Part shown: positions 55,667-63,614 of the stretch, piece after piece
Layout: each line of letters begins with the position of its first letter
Numbering within the stretch: position 1 is the first letter of the stretch
NCBI RefSeq assembly: GCF_024204645.1
Contig: NZ_CP100351.1
Span: forward strand, 3,436,001-3,500,000
Reading direction: 5' to 3'
Length of the DNA stretch: 64,000 nucleotides
DNA from: Desulfomicrobium sp. ZS1
GTDB taxonomy: Bacteria; Desulfobacterota; Desulfovibrionia; Desulfovibrionales; Desulfomicrobiaceae
Program-made: the position numbers and the translations under genes
The notes under the pieces: model-generated
The model's database searches: none
What the model saw: only the letters and a program-made list of their open reading frames with translations
Told to the model about the DNA's origin: nothing

Positions 55667-55694
55667 AAAGCCCGGCGCGTGTCTCGCGCCGGGC
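55667..55694 (-). terminator. Intrinsic terminator of the DEAD-box helicase gene
   Basis: GCCCGGCGCG pairs perfectly with CGCGCCGGGC over a five-base loop (10-bp stem) and is followed on the minus strand by TTT. It lies 15 bases beyond the helicase stop. The remaining gap to the nikK leader (about 55523-55666) shows no gene. Confidence 0.75.
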
Positions 55695-55708
55695 CGGGTC
55701 GGGAAAAA

Positions 55709-57142
55709 TCAGGCTGGTTTGCTTCGCTTGGGGCCAGACAAAGGCTTTTGCCCGGCCTTGCCGGTTTTGGGGCCAGTTTTGGCGCGGGAGTTGGTGTCAG
55801 GTTTGGCGCCTGGGAGCGCGGAGCCGCGTTTGCGTGCCTGAGCGGGAGCGGCTTTGTCCCGGGATTGAGGCTCCCTGGCGGGAGCGGGCGAGGTGGAGGC
55901 GGTTGCCGTGGGTTCCTTGCGGGCGTCAGGTCCGGTCGTGAGGGGTTTCTTTCTGCCGCCTCTTCCGGGGCCAAAAGGACGCGGAGCCGGACGTAGGTTC
56001 TGCGCAGAGTCGCCTGTCGCCGGCACAAGGGCTCCGCGCACGAGCTGCACCTGCTCCAGGGTGATGTCCAGATCCTGGGCATAGCGCTTGGCCAGACGGC
56101 TTTCCGCCTCGGTCATGAGAGAGAGCACAAGGCCTGTGGCCCCGGCTCGGCCCGTGCGTCCGGCCCGGTGCAGATAATCGCGGCTCTGGCTTGGCACGTC
56201 TACGTTGACCACCAGTTCCACTCCAAAGATATCGAGTCCCCGGGCTGCGATGTCCGAAGCGATCAGCGTCTGGGCCTTGCCTTTGCGGAAATCGTCCAGG
56301 GCGTCCTGGCGCTGGAACTTGTCGTGCGCGCCGTGCAGGTCGGCCACGGACAGCTGATGGTGTTCCAGGCGTTCGGCCATGCGCTCGGCGCTGGCCCCGC
56401 GGTGCACGAAAACCAGGGCCCGCTCGGGGGCAAGGCCGCGCAGCACCTTGCGCAGCCAATCGACCTTGTCGCGCTCCTCGCAGACCAGATAGCAGTGCCG
56501 GATGGCCGGGCTGATCCCGTCCTGCGCGCGCACGAACGCAAGGTTCGGAGCCAGTCCGCGAGCGATGCGGGTCGTGGCCGGACCTTCGGTGGCGGAGACG
56601 AAGACAAAGCGGGTCTCGGGGCCCAGCTGGCCTGTGATCTTGCGGATATGCTCAAGCCCTTCCTCGATGAGCAGACGGTCCGCTTCGTCGAGGACCAGCC
56701 ACACGGTCTCCTTGAGTTTGAGTTTCCCTAGCTCCATGAGGTGCGTCATGCGGCCGGCCGATCCGATCACCAGATGGGGTTTTTTCTTGAGTCCCTCGAT
56801 CTGGCGGCTGACCGCGGCTCCGCCGATAAGGGCCTGTACGCGCACGCCAAGGCCGGCGTCTTTGGCCAGATCCGTGGCCACGCGATTAATCTGCATGGCC
56901 AGTTCGTGGGTCGGGGCCAGAACCACGGCCTGCACGTGCATGCTCTCGGCATTGATGCCCGCCAGAATGGGCAGGAGGTAGGCGAGCGTCTTGCCCGAGC
57001 CGGTCCGTGAGACCAGCATGGCCGATTTTCCGGCCATCAGCACCGGCAGCGCCGCCTCCTGCACGGGCAGGGGGGTACCGAGTTGGCGGGTCTGCAGGGC
57101 CTGCACCAGGGTGGGCGGGAGCCCGAAAGAATCGAATGTCAT
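55709..57142 (-). CDS. DEAD-box RNA helicase (RhlE/DeaD-like)
   Basis: 477 residues. Q motif region near residue 5-28, Walker A SRTGSGKT near 48, DEAD motif VLDEADRL near 153, SAT motif FVSATEG near 180, then ALVFVHRGASAER, ASDIAARGLDIFG and HRAGRTGRAG in the second domain. The C-terminal 100 residues are Lys/Arg/Pro/Ala-rich and disordered (for example GPGRGGRKKP), which usually binds RNA. It acts in ribosome assembly or mRNA turnover; the exact subclass is uncertain. Confidence 0.94.
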   Translation of the reverse strand: MTFDSFGLPPTLVQALQTRQLGTPLPVQEAALPVLMAGKSAMLVSRTGSGKTLAYLLPILAGINAESMHVQAVVLAPTHELAMQINRVATDLAKDAGLGVRVQALIGGAAVSRQIEGLKKKPHLVIGSAGRMTHLMELGKLKLKETVWLVLDEADRLLIEEGLEHIRKITGQLGPETRFVFVSATEGPATTRIARGLAPNLAFVRAQDGISPAIRHCYLVCEERDKVDWLRKVLRGLAPERALVFVHRGASAERMAERLEHHQLSVADLHGAHDKFQRQDALDDFRKGKAQTLIASDIAARGLDIFGVELVVNVDVPSQSRDYLHRAGRTGRAGATGLVLSLMTEAESRLAKRYAQDLDITLEQVQLVRGALVPATGDSAQNLRPAPRPFGPGRGGRKKPLTTGPDARKEPTATASTSPAPAREPQSRDKAAPAQARKRGSALPGAKPDTNSRAKTGPKTGKAGQKPLSGPKRSKPA

Positions 57143-57175
57143 ATATATCCTTTTCGGCGTGGGGCCGAGGTCATG

Positions 57176-57212
57176 AAAAAGGTGGCACCGCGCCGGAGCG
57201 TCCGGCGCGGTG
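57176..57212 (-). terminator. Terminator of the diguanylate cyclase gene
   Basis: CACCGCGCCGGA and TCCGGCGCGGTG form a perfect 12-bp stem with a three-base loop. Minus-strand T5 follows four bases after the stem. It lies directly beyond the cyclase stop at 57219. Confidence 0.75.
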
Positions 57213-57218
57213 GGAGAA

Positions 57219-58847
57219 TCACAGGGAAGGTGATTCCGGCTGCTCGTCGCTCCAGGCTACGACCCGGTTACGGCCCAATCGTTTGGATTGGTACATGGCG
57301 CGGTCCGCCCTGCGCAGCAGTTCGGCCATACCCTCGTCCCCGTCTTCCGGCTGCGGAACCATGGAGGCCACGCCAAAACTCATGGTCACGCAGGGCGCAG
57401 CATCGGAGTGGCCGTGTTCCAGATGCAGGTCCATGACCGCCTGACGCAGGGTCTGCGCCACATGTCCGGCTCCATCGGCGCCGGTGTCGGCCAGGATGAT
57501 GGCGAATTCCTCGCCTCCGAAACGCGCCACCAGGTCCGCCGGGCGGTTCATCTGCTGTTGCAGCACCGCAGCCACGGCGATGAGGCACTGATCCCCCTGC
57601 AGGTGTCCGTGGGCGTCATTGTAATTTTTGAAAAAGTCAACATCGCCCATGATGATCGAGACGGGCGTTTTGTCCCGCATGGCCCGGCGCCATTCCTGCT
57701 TCAGGGAGTCATCAAACATGCGGCGGTTGGGAATCCCGGTCAGGCCGTCCCGCATGGACAGAAGCGTCAGTTGCTCGTTGGCCCGCTTCAAGTCTTCGGT
57801 GCGTTCGCGAATGGTCTGCACCATGTTGTCGAAGCTGTCGGCCAGTACTCCGACTTCGTCACTCCGGCGCAGGTCGAGGCGCTGCGCATAGTCTTCCTCC
57901 TGGCGCAGCCTGGAGGCGTGACTGGTCAGTTTTTGCAGGGGCCGCAGGATTACGGCCTGTAGCAGCACATTGAGCATGACCAGCACGATCAGCCCGGACG
58001 AGATTACCAGGACCATGGCGTAGCGGATGCTGGCGATGCCTTTTTGCGTGATGTCCCGGGGGAAGAGATATTGGATGCCGAAAATGGGCCTTCCCGTAGG
58101 ATCGTTGTACGCGCTGCAGACTCTCACAAACTTTCCGTCTTTTTTCGTGAAATAGTCGAGGTTGTCGATGTGTGCGGTCGTGACCCCGGATGTGCCGCAG
58201 GCCATGCGCTCCTCGACGTACGGGTAGACGATCTCGAAGGGGATGCGTGTCTGTGCGGAGAGGATTTCGACCATGGCCGGGTTCACAAACCGTCCAACGA
58301 TCAGAAAACCGTTGGACGGACCGCTTCCGTCCGAACGCAGAATCCGCCTGGTGGCGAAAAGCAGGGGGTCACGTTCGGTATTGATGACTCCGTTGACGCC
58401 ATCTTCCTCGGCCGTCATGGTCAACAGCGGATGGCCCGGGGCGATGCGCCCTTCTTTGAGCAGTTCAAGGGGCAATGCGTTTTTTTGAACCGTGTCGCGG
58501 GCGTTGCTCCAAACGATCGTTCCGTCCTCTGCGCAATAGATCATGACGTTCACCGAGATGCTGTCCAAGGCCTCATCGTAGAGGTTGCTTGTTTTATAGA
58601 TCTCGGAGCGGGTGGTTATGAAGTCGTAGGTGTCATCCCAGGTCGCCCAGTCGCGGCAGATGCGCTCCAGGTGATAGTTTTCCCGGTCGATGGCGTGGAA
58701 AATACGTTGCAGGTTTTGTCCCGCCTCGTGCTCTTCGAGTTCAAGAAAGCTCGGGTAAACGACGAATCGCTGCACGAAAAAATCCGCCACGCCGAGGGAT
58801 GCGAAGAGGACGAAGATGATGGTGAACACTTTGGCGCGGATGGACAT
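57219..58847 (-). CDS. Membrane diguanylate cyclase (CHASE4-HAMP-GGDEF)
   Basis: 542 residues. A first membrane helix (KVFTIIFVLFASLGVADF) precedes an extracytoplasmic CHASE4-type sensor (about 40-270; RICRDWATWDDTYDFI near 62), a second helix (MVLVISSGLIVLVML), HAMP and a GGDEF domain. The active site is RFGGEEF near residue 470, with the I-site RxxD in RPAD exactly five residues before it, so feedback inhibition by c-di-GMP is expected. It makes c-di-GMP in response to an external ligand. Nothing adjacent suggests the target. Confidence 0.94.
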   Translation of the reverse strand: MSIRAKVFTIIFVLFASLGVADFFVQRFVVYPSFLELEEHEAGQNLQRIFHAIDRENYHLERICRDWATWDDTYDFITTRSEIYKTSNLYDEALDSISVNVMIYCAEDGTIVWSNARDTVQKNALPLELLKEGRIAPGHPLLTMTAEEDGVNGVINTERDPLLFATRRILRSDGSGPSNGFLIVGRFVNPAMVEILSAQTRIPFEIVYPYVEERMACGTSGVTTAHIDNLDYFTKKDGKFVRVCSAYNDPTGRPIFGIQYLFPRDITQKGIASIRYAMVLVISSGLIVLVMLNVLLQAVILRPLQKLTSHASRLRQEEDYAQRLDLRRSDEVGVLADSFDNMVQTIRERTEDLKRANEQLTLLSMRDGLTGIPNRRMFDDSLKQEWRRAMRDKTPVSIIMGDVDFFKNYNDAHGHLQGDQCLIAVAAVLQQQMNRPADLVARFGGEEFAIILADTGADGAGHVAQTLRQAVMDLHLEHGHSDAAPCVTMSFGVASMVPQPEDGDEGMAELLRRADRAMYQSKRLGRNRVVAWSDEQPESPSL

Positions 58848-59015
58848 GAAGACTCCTTGATCCTGTACAGCGATCAGTAACGAGAAGGATTATCCGAGAT
58901 CGCCTGCCGGGACAAGCCGCAAGAACGTCGGACTTGCGCTGCGCACCGGGCAGAGCGTACAGACCATGCGTTCGTCCGCGCCGGCAGGCCCGCAACGTGT
59001 CCAACGAGGAGACAG

Positions 59016-59642
59016 ATGCTCGAACTTTTCACCGTCGCAACCATCACCATTCTGGCCGTCATCAGTCCGGGGGCGGATTTTGCCATGGTCAGCCGCAACA
59101 GCATGATGATGTCGCGCCGGGCTGGGGTCCTGACCGCCGTGGGCATCAGCCTGGGCGTGCTGGTGCATGTCGCCTACAGCCTTCTCGGGGTGGGGCTGAT
59201 CATTTCCCGCTCGGCCGTGCTTTTCAATCTGGTCAAGTACCTGGGAGCGGCGTATCTTATCTTCCTCGGGGTCTCCATGATCCGAGTCCGGCCCGCCATC
59301 TGCGGCACCGCACCGCGCCCAGCGCTTTCCGACGCGGGCGCCCTGCGCACAGGCTTTTTGACCAACGCCACCAATCCCAAGACCACGCTCTTCGTGGTCA
59401 GCCTGTTCACGCAGGTCATCAGTCCGCGCACCCCGCTCGCGGTCCAGCTCGGCTACGGAGCGTTCATGTCCCTGGCGCACCTGGCGTGGTTCATCCTCGT
59501 GGCCTGCGCCTTTTCCTCGGCCCCGGCCCAGCGGGCGGTGGCCTCCTGTCGGCATCATGTAGAGCGAGGCATTGGCGGCGTGCTGGTCTGTCTGGGTCTG
59601 ACCCTGGCCCTGGCCTCGCTCAACCAGGCCTGGTCCCATTGA
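59016..59642 (+). CDS. LysE/RhtB-family amino acid exporter
   Basis: 208 residues, six membrane segments. The N-terminal segment ISPGADFAMVSRNSMMMSRR is the family signature (conserved Pro-Gly and Arg), and TNATNPKTTLFVVSLF near residue 115 is another. ATG preceded by GAGGAG. Substrate (homoserine, threonine, lysine or other) is not predictable. It is divergent from the cyclase; the intergenic 168 bases show no obvious operator. Confidence 0.9.
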   Translation: MLELFTVATITILAVISPGADFAMVSRNSMMMSRRAGVLTAVGISLGVLVHVAYSLLGVGLIISRSAVLFNLVKYLGAAYLIFLGVSMIRVRPAICGTAPRPALSDAGALRTGFLTNATNPKTTLFVVSLFTQVISPRTPLAVQLGYGAFMSLAHLAWFILVACAFSSAPAQRAVASCRHHVERGIGGVLVCLGLTLALASLNQAWSH

Positions 59643-59672
59643 TCCACCCTTTTTCAGCCAAGGAGAACTGTT

Positions 59673-60032
59673 GTGGCCTCGGAGCTCAAAACTGTTGTGA
59701 ATTTTGAAGAATCCCTGGGAATCCTGGACATCCGCGTGGGACGGGTCGTTTCGGCGCAGCCCTGCGCCGAAACGCCAAAACCCACCTACAGGATGGTCAT
59801 CGATTTTGGAAAATACGGTCAGCGCGTAAGCTACGGACGCTTCACCACCCATTCCCTGGACGAGGTCATCGGACGGCTGGTGCTTGCGGTGCTCAATTTT
59901 CCCCCGCGCGCCATGGGGGCAGTGGTCTCGGAGGTGCTGGTGCTGGGCGTGCAGTATCCGGGCAGGGACAGCGGCGAAGCGACCTTTGTCTCTCCGGCGG
60001 CCAACGCCAAAATCGGTAGCAAGCTTTTCTAG
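59673..60032 (+). CDS. CsaA-like tRNA-binding domain protein
   Basis: 119 residues from a GTG preceded by AAGGAG. The OB-fold tRNA-binding domain is recognised by LGILDIRVGRVVSAQPC, YRMVIDFGKYGQR and VLAVLNFPPRAMGAVVSEVLV with the terminal ANAKIGSKLF. CsaA is described as a protein-export chaperone, but the same domain binds tRNA in MetRS C-termini. It follows the exporter by 30 bases and precedes the EamA gene by two, so it belongs to a three-gene unit of unrelated parts. Confidence 0.88.
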   Translation: MASELKTVVNFEESLGILDIRVGRVVSAQPCAETPKPTYRMVIDFGKYGQRVSYGRFTTHSLDEVIGRLVLAVLNFPPRAMGAVVSEVLVLGVQYPGRDSGEATFVSPAANAKIGSKLF

Positions 60033-60033
60033 G

Positions 60034-60885
60034 ATGCCCATGAAACCCTATCTGTACGCCCTGGGCGCGGTGCTCTGCTGGGCCAGCCTGCCGGCGGCCA
60101 CGGGCAGCGGCCTGGAGGGGCTTTCGGTCACGGAGCTGCTTTTCTTCAGCTTTGTTCCGGCAGCGCTGTACCTCACGGCGCAGGAAATGATCATTTCCCG
60201 GCGCCGGGCCATCCCCTGGCCGGGCCTGAAGCTCACCGCCCTGGGGATGGCCGGGATTTTTGGCTACCACGCCCTGTATTATCTGGCCCTCGACCACGCG
60301 CCCCTGGTGGAAGGGGCCATCCTGACCACGACCTGGTCCTTCTGGATCGTCGTCCTATCCTCCATTCTGGACAAAAAGCGATTGTCCCCGCCTGTGCTGG
60401 CCGTGGCCCTGGCCGGGCTCGCGGGCGCGGGGCTGGTCGTTTCCGGCGGACAGAGCCTGCAGTTTGAAGCCCGTTACCTGCCCGGCTATCTCATGGCCCT
60501 GGGTTGCGGACTGATCTGGAGCAGCTTTTCCGTGGCCCTGTCGCGCCTGAAGCCCACCCGCGACTACATGCCTGCCTTCACGGTCCTGGCCGCCCTTTTT
60601 TCGACCCTGGTCTACGCCGCAAGCGTTCCGCAGGTCCTGCCCCCGGCGGGGGCCCTGTTCTCGGCCCTGTATCTGGGCCTGGTGCCGCTGGGGCTGTCCT
60701 TCACCCTCTGGAACAGGGCCGTGACCGCCGGCAACATGACGCTCATCGGCTACCTGTCCTACCTGACCCCGCCCCTGGCCGTGCTGCTGGCCGCCCTGGT
60801 CCGGGGAGCCGCCGTGACTCCGCACGCCGTGATCGGCATGATCGTCATTCTCGCGGCGGCGTTTGTGGGTAGAAGAATGAGCTGA
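60034..60885 (+). CDS. EamA/DMT-family transporter
   Basis: 283 residues from the ATG at 60034; ATG 60040 is an alternative with AGGATG upstream. About ten transmembrane helices in two EamA repeats (LYALGAVLCWASLPAATG and LMALGCGLIWSSFSVALS). Such proteins export metabolites or amino acids. The exact substrate is unknown. It starts one base after the CsaA-like gene stop. Confidence 0.88.
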   Translation: MPMKPYLYALGAVLCWASLPAATGSGLEGLSVTELLFFSFVPAALYLTAQEMIISRRRAIPWPGLKLTALGMAGIFGYHALYYLALDHAPLVEGAILTTTWSFWIVVLSSILDKKRLSPPVLAVALAGLAGAGLVVSGGQSLQFEARYLPGYLMALGCGLIWSSFSVALSRLKPTRDYMPAFTVLAALFSTLVYAASVPQVLPPAGALFSALYLGLVPLGLSFTLWNRAVTAGNMTLIGYLSYLTPPLAVLLAALVRGAAVTPHAVIGMIVILAAAFVGRRMS

Positions 60886-61021
60886 TCGGCCCGGATTTTT
60901 TTTCCCGCGGCTTTACAGAATGGGCAAATCCGGGCCAAGAGGTGGGCTGTGCTTTTCTCGCCGCCGAGCCCGAGGGGCTTGCCCGGCTCCGGATTGATGG
61001 TCACGAAAACCGGATCAAGTC

Positions 61022-62341
61022 ATGAACATCCCAGACGCCTATGATGGTCCCTCCGGGTTGGCCGCCGTGCATATGTCCATCGAGGACCTTTTAAGCTTCA
61101 TGAACGATTTCCCGGCGCTGCTCTGGCGTATCGAAATCGCCAAATCCCGCATTGAGTTCCTGAACAACAACTACATCGTCTCCAACGGCCTGGACGGGAA
61201 ACTGCTGCTGAAGAATATTCAGTACCAGCGGGACGTCGTCATTCCGGAGGACGCCTACCTGATCGGCGCCTTTATGGATTCCGTGAAAAAGGGAAAGACG
61301 GCGGCTACGATTTTTCGCGCACGATGCGCGGAAAACAGAATCGTCTGGCTCAAGATCACCGGCGCGACAAACTCCTGGGATCCCCGCTATTATTACGGTT
61401 TTCTGCTCAATGTGACCGACACCGTGGAGCAGATCAAGGCCATTCTGGACAAGGACGTCAATATCGAGTCCCTGGTCGGCGACACGGGCAACGCGGTTCT
61501 GGTTTTGGATTATGATGCGCGCAAGGTTTTGTGCGTGAACGCTGCGGCATGCGATCTGTTCGAGATGAACCGGGGGGAGTTGCTCAAATTGACCCTGGGC
61601 GATCTGTACCGAGAATCCATGAAGACGGCCGTGGAGACCATGCTGGAGCAGGTTCTGCTGCTGCGCAAATGGAACGGAAAGCTGGATTTTTACCAGAGCG
61701 GCAAACGCAGTTTTTTCACAGCGGAAACAGCCGTCCGGCATATGTCCTGCGGCGGTAAGCGCCTCCTGCGCGTGGAGTTTGCCAACCCCAAAATTGGCCG
61801 GGAGAGATCGCGGCCGCGTCGTCTTTTTTCCGACGACTCGCGCCGGGTGCGTTTGATTCATGACTTGTCCGCAGTCAAGGATGATATTGAGGCCATCATG
61901 CGGGTGGCCTTCGAGTCCGCGCTTGTTTCCGAAAAATACGACGCGATCATGTTTTCCGACGTGCATGTGCGCAAGAACCAGGTCTTTGTGTACTACGCCG
62001 GAAATCAGCCCATGCCGCTGGAGCAGGGGCACAGGTTCGCCTATTCCGGGACCATCGCCGAGGACATCAACCGCTTCGAGCTCTCCCACCTGACCGTGGA
62101 CGACACGCAGGAGAGCATCAAACCCATCGACTGGGCGCTTTTTGTGCCCCAGGGCATTCGCTCCTACTTCGCCAAACCCTTCTTCAGCCGCGGCACCCTG
62201 CGCACCGTCCTGATCGTGTGTTCGCGCAAGCCCCACGCTTTTTCCGGAGTCACTGTCGGCGATTTCGAGGATTTTCTGGACCCGATCAATGACGCCGTCA
62301 AAATGTGGCGGCAGTCCGGGCGACGCGGAACTCTTTGCTGA
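61022..62341 (+). CDS. PAS-PAS-GAF-like sensory protein without an output domain
   Basis: 439 residues, no membrane segment. Residues 20-140 look like a first PAS domain (FPALLWRIEIAKSRIEFLNN), 155-260 a second (GNAVLVLDYDARKVLCVNAA), and 280-430 resemble a GAF-like sensor. No kinase, cyclase or DNA-binding domain follows. The protein may act by protein contact or be a partner of a separate kinase. It lies 136 bases after the transporter gene in a gap with no visible gene. Confidence 0.7.
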   Translation: MNIPDAYDGPSGLAAVHMSIEDLLSFMNDFPALLWRIEIAKSRIEFLNNNYIVSNGLDGKLLLKNIQYQRDVVIPEDAYLIGAFMDSVKKGKTAATIFRARCAENRIVWLKITGATNSWDPRYYYGFLLNVTDTVEQIKAILDKDVNIESLVGDTGNAVLVLDYDARKVLCVNAAACDLFEMNRGELLKLTLGDLYRESMKTAVETMLEQVLLLRKWNGKLDFYQSGKRSFFTAETAVRHMSCGGKRLLRVEFANPKIGRERSRPRRLFSDDSRRVRLIHDLSAVKDDIEAIMRVAFESALVSEKYDAIMFSDVHVRKNQVFVYYAGNQPMPLEQGHRFAYSGTIAEDINRFELSHLTVDDTQESIKPIDWALFVPQGIRSYFAKPFFSRGTLRTVLIVCSRKPHAFSGVTVGDFEDFLDPINDAVKMWRQSGRRGTLC

Positions 62342-62351
62342 GAGGGACCTC

Positions 62352-62368
62352 TTTTGGTTCTACCAAAA
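62352..62368. promoter_or_regulatory. GntR/FadR-type operator 1
   Basis: TTTTGGTTCTACCAAAA is a perfect inverted repeat with seven-base arms and a three-base centre. It contains TGGT-N3-ACCA, the core recognised by FCD-subfamily GntR regulators such as FadR, PdhR and LldR. It lies about 125 bases before the GntR gene start. Confidence 0.7.
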
Positions 62369-62456
62369 ATGCGTTTTTATGCGCATACATGGTGTTATGG
62401 CGCAACTATCCAGAAAAATTGTAAATAACGTTGCCATGAGTCGATATTTTCGTGTA

Positions 62457-62467
62457 TGGGTTTACCA
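62457..62467. promoter_or_regulatory. GntR/FadR-type operator 2
   Basis: TGGGTTTACCA matches TGGT-N3-ACCA with one mismatch. It lies 26 bases before the GntR start. Between the two operators a TTGTAA ... GATATT pair with an 18-base gap could be the promoter, so a repressor bound at both sites would block it. Confidence 0.5.
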
Positions 62468-62492
62468 AATCAATCTTTGAAGGAACCAGTGC

Positions 62493-63218
62493 ATGATGGA
62501 AGACCATGGACGCCTGCTCAGTCAGCTTGAGCTGGTTGTTCTTGAAAGGGGATTGCAGCCTGGCGACAAGCTGCCACCCGAAAGAGAACTTGCCGGACAA
62601 ATGCTCGTCAGCCGCAACACGCTGCGCGGTCTTTTGCGTTCTCTTGAAGCTCAGGGTCTGGTCACGATCAAGCCGGGCAGCGGCACGTTCCTGCGCACCA
62701 GGCTGGCCGGGATTGCCCACCTCCACTGCTCGTCGCACCAGGCCGTGGCCGATAGAATCAAGGCCGCGTTTATATTCCTGCCACCGATTTTCAGCAAAGC
62801 CCTGCAAACCATTTCCGAGCCGCAATTCAAAAATCTGCAGGCCTGTAACATCGCGCTCAGCCAGGCGATGTGCGACGGGGACCCGTGCCGGGTTTGGGCG
62901 GAGATCGCCCTTTTTCTGCGTGTCATCGCCCAGGAAACCGGCAATTCTTTTTTGGTCAAGACCGTGGAGCAGATGTTCAGCGTCGAGCCGTCTTTTGTGG
63001 AGCACTACTTCCAAACCGACCGCGATATCCTCGAGGATATCTTTGCCGGGCATGTCAACATCCTGCAGGCGTTGCGGGAGCGAAACGCTGGCAGGATCTC
63101 CGCGCTGACCGGACAATATCTTCTGAGCATCTGCCGGGCTCTGGAGGCGGGCAACGAATTTTCCGTCTGGGATCCCGTCGCGCACAGGGCACAGGAAGGG
63201 GATGCATATGAGCAGTGA
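62493..63218 (+). CDS. GntR-family regulator (FadR/FCD type)
   Basis: 241 residues. The N-terminal winged helix carries GDKLPPERELAGQMLVSRNT and LEAQGLVTIKPGSGTF, the GntR signature. The C-terminal domain of about 155 residues is all-helical with spaced His/Asp (for example VEHYFQTDRDILEDIFAGH), the FCD ligand and metal-binding type. It senses a small acid (pyruvate, lactate or similar) in the family. Two matching operators precede it, so autoregulation is likely. It overlaps the following small gene. Confidence 0.92.
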   Translation: MMEDHGRLLSQLELVVLERGLQPGDKLPPERELAGQMLVSRNTLRGLLRSLEAQGLVTIKPGSGTFLRTRLAGIAHLHCSSHQAVADRIKAAFIFLPPIFSKALQTISEPQFKNLQACNIALSQAMCDGDPCRVWAEIALFLRVIAQETGNSFLVKTVEQMFSVEPSFVEHYFQTDRDILEDIFAGHVNILQALRERNAGRISALTGQYLLSICRALEAGNEFSVWDPVAHRAQEGDAYEQ

Positions 63219-63468
63219 CGTTCCGCTGAATCGACGGTTTTTTTTTAGAAAAAGTGTAGTCAGTCTTCTTGATTGCGTATGTAACGGATGCAATAGCAAA
63301 GATGAATATTCGTTTTTAGACGATGAAAAAAATAAAATGGCCGCGTTATGGAGTGATTTTACTCCTGAAATGATAAAATTCGAGGCAGAACGTCTTGGAG
63401 TTGATCCGGAAGACAAAGAAGAGATATTTAAGAGAATTCAGCAGGAAATGTTGGATGCAAAGAGCTGA
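63208..63468 (+). CDS. Small protein with twin-arginine-like N-terminus, unknown
   Basis: 86 residues from the ATG at 63208, with AGGAAGG eight bases upstream; an ATG six bases earlier is possible. The N-terminus PLNRRFFFRKSVVSLLD resembles a twin-arginine motif (RRxFF) but the hydrophobic stretch is short, and the cysteines in DCVCNGC follow at once. The rest (LWSDFTPEMIKFEAERLGV) is helical and charged. The gene is AT-rich compared with its neighbours. It lies ten bases inside the GntR gene end, so the two are coupled. No function assigned. Confidence 0.65.
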   Translation: MSSDVPLNRRFFFRKSVVSLLDCVCNGCNSKDEYSFLDDEKNKMAALWSDFTPEMIKFEAERLGVDPEDKEEIFKRIQQEMLDAKS

Positions 63469-63614
63469 TCTGTAAAAACTGGAGAGATAAGAGGTTTTAC
63501 CGGTGAATACATGAATCATTAATGTCGTATAAAAAGAGCTGGGGCGAAGTGTTGGTCGCAGGACGCCCCGCTCTTTAACCATACCACAGTTTCCAACCCG
63601 AGCAAGGAGGATTT

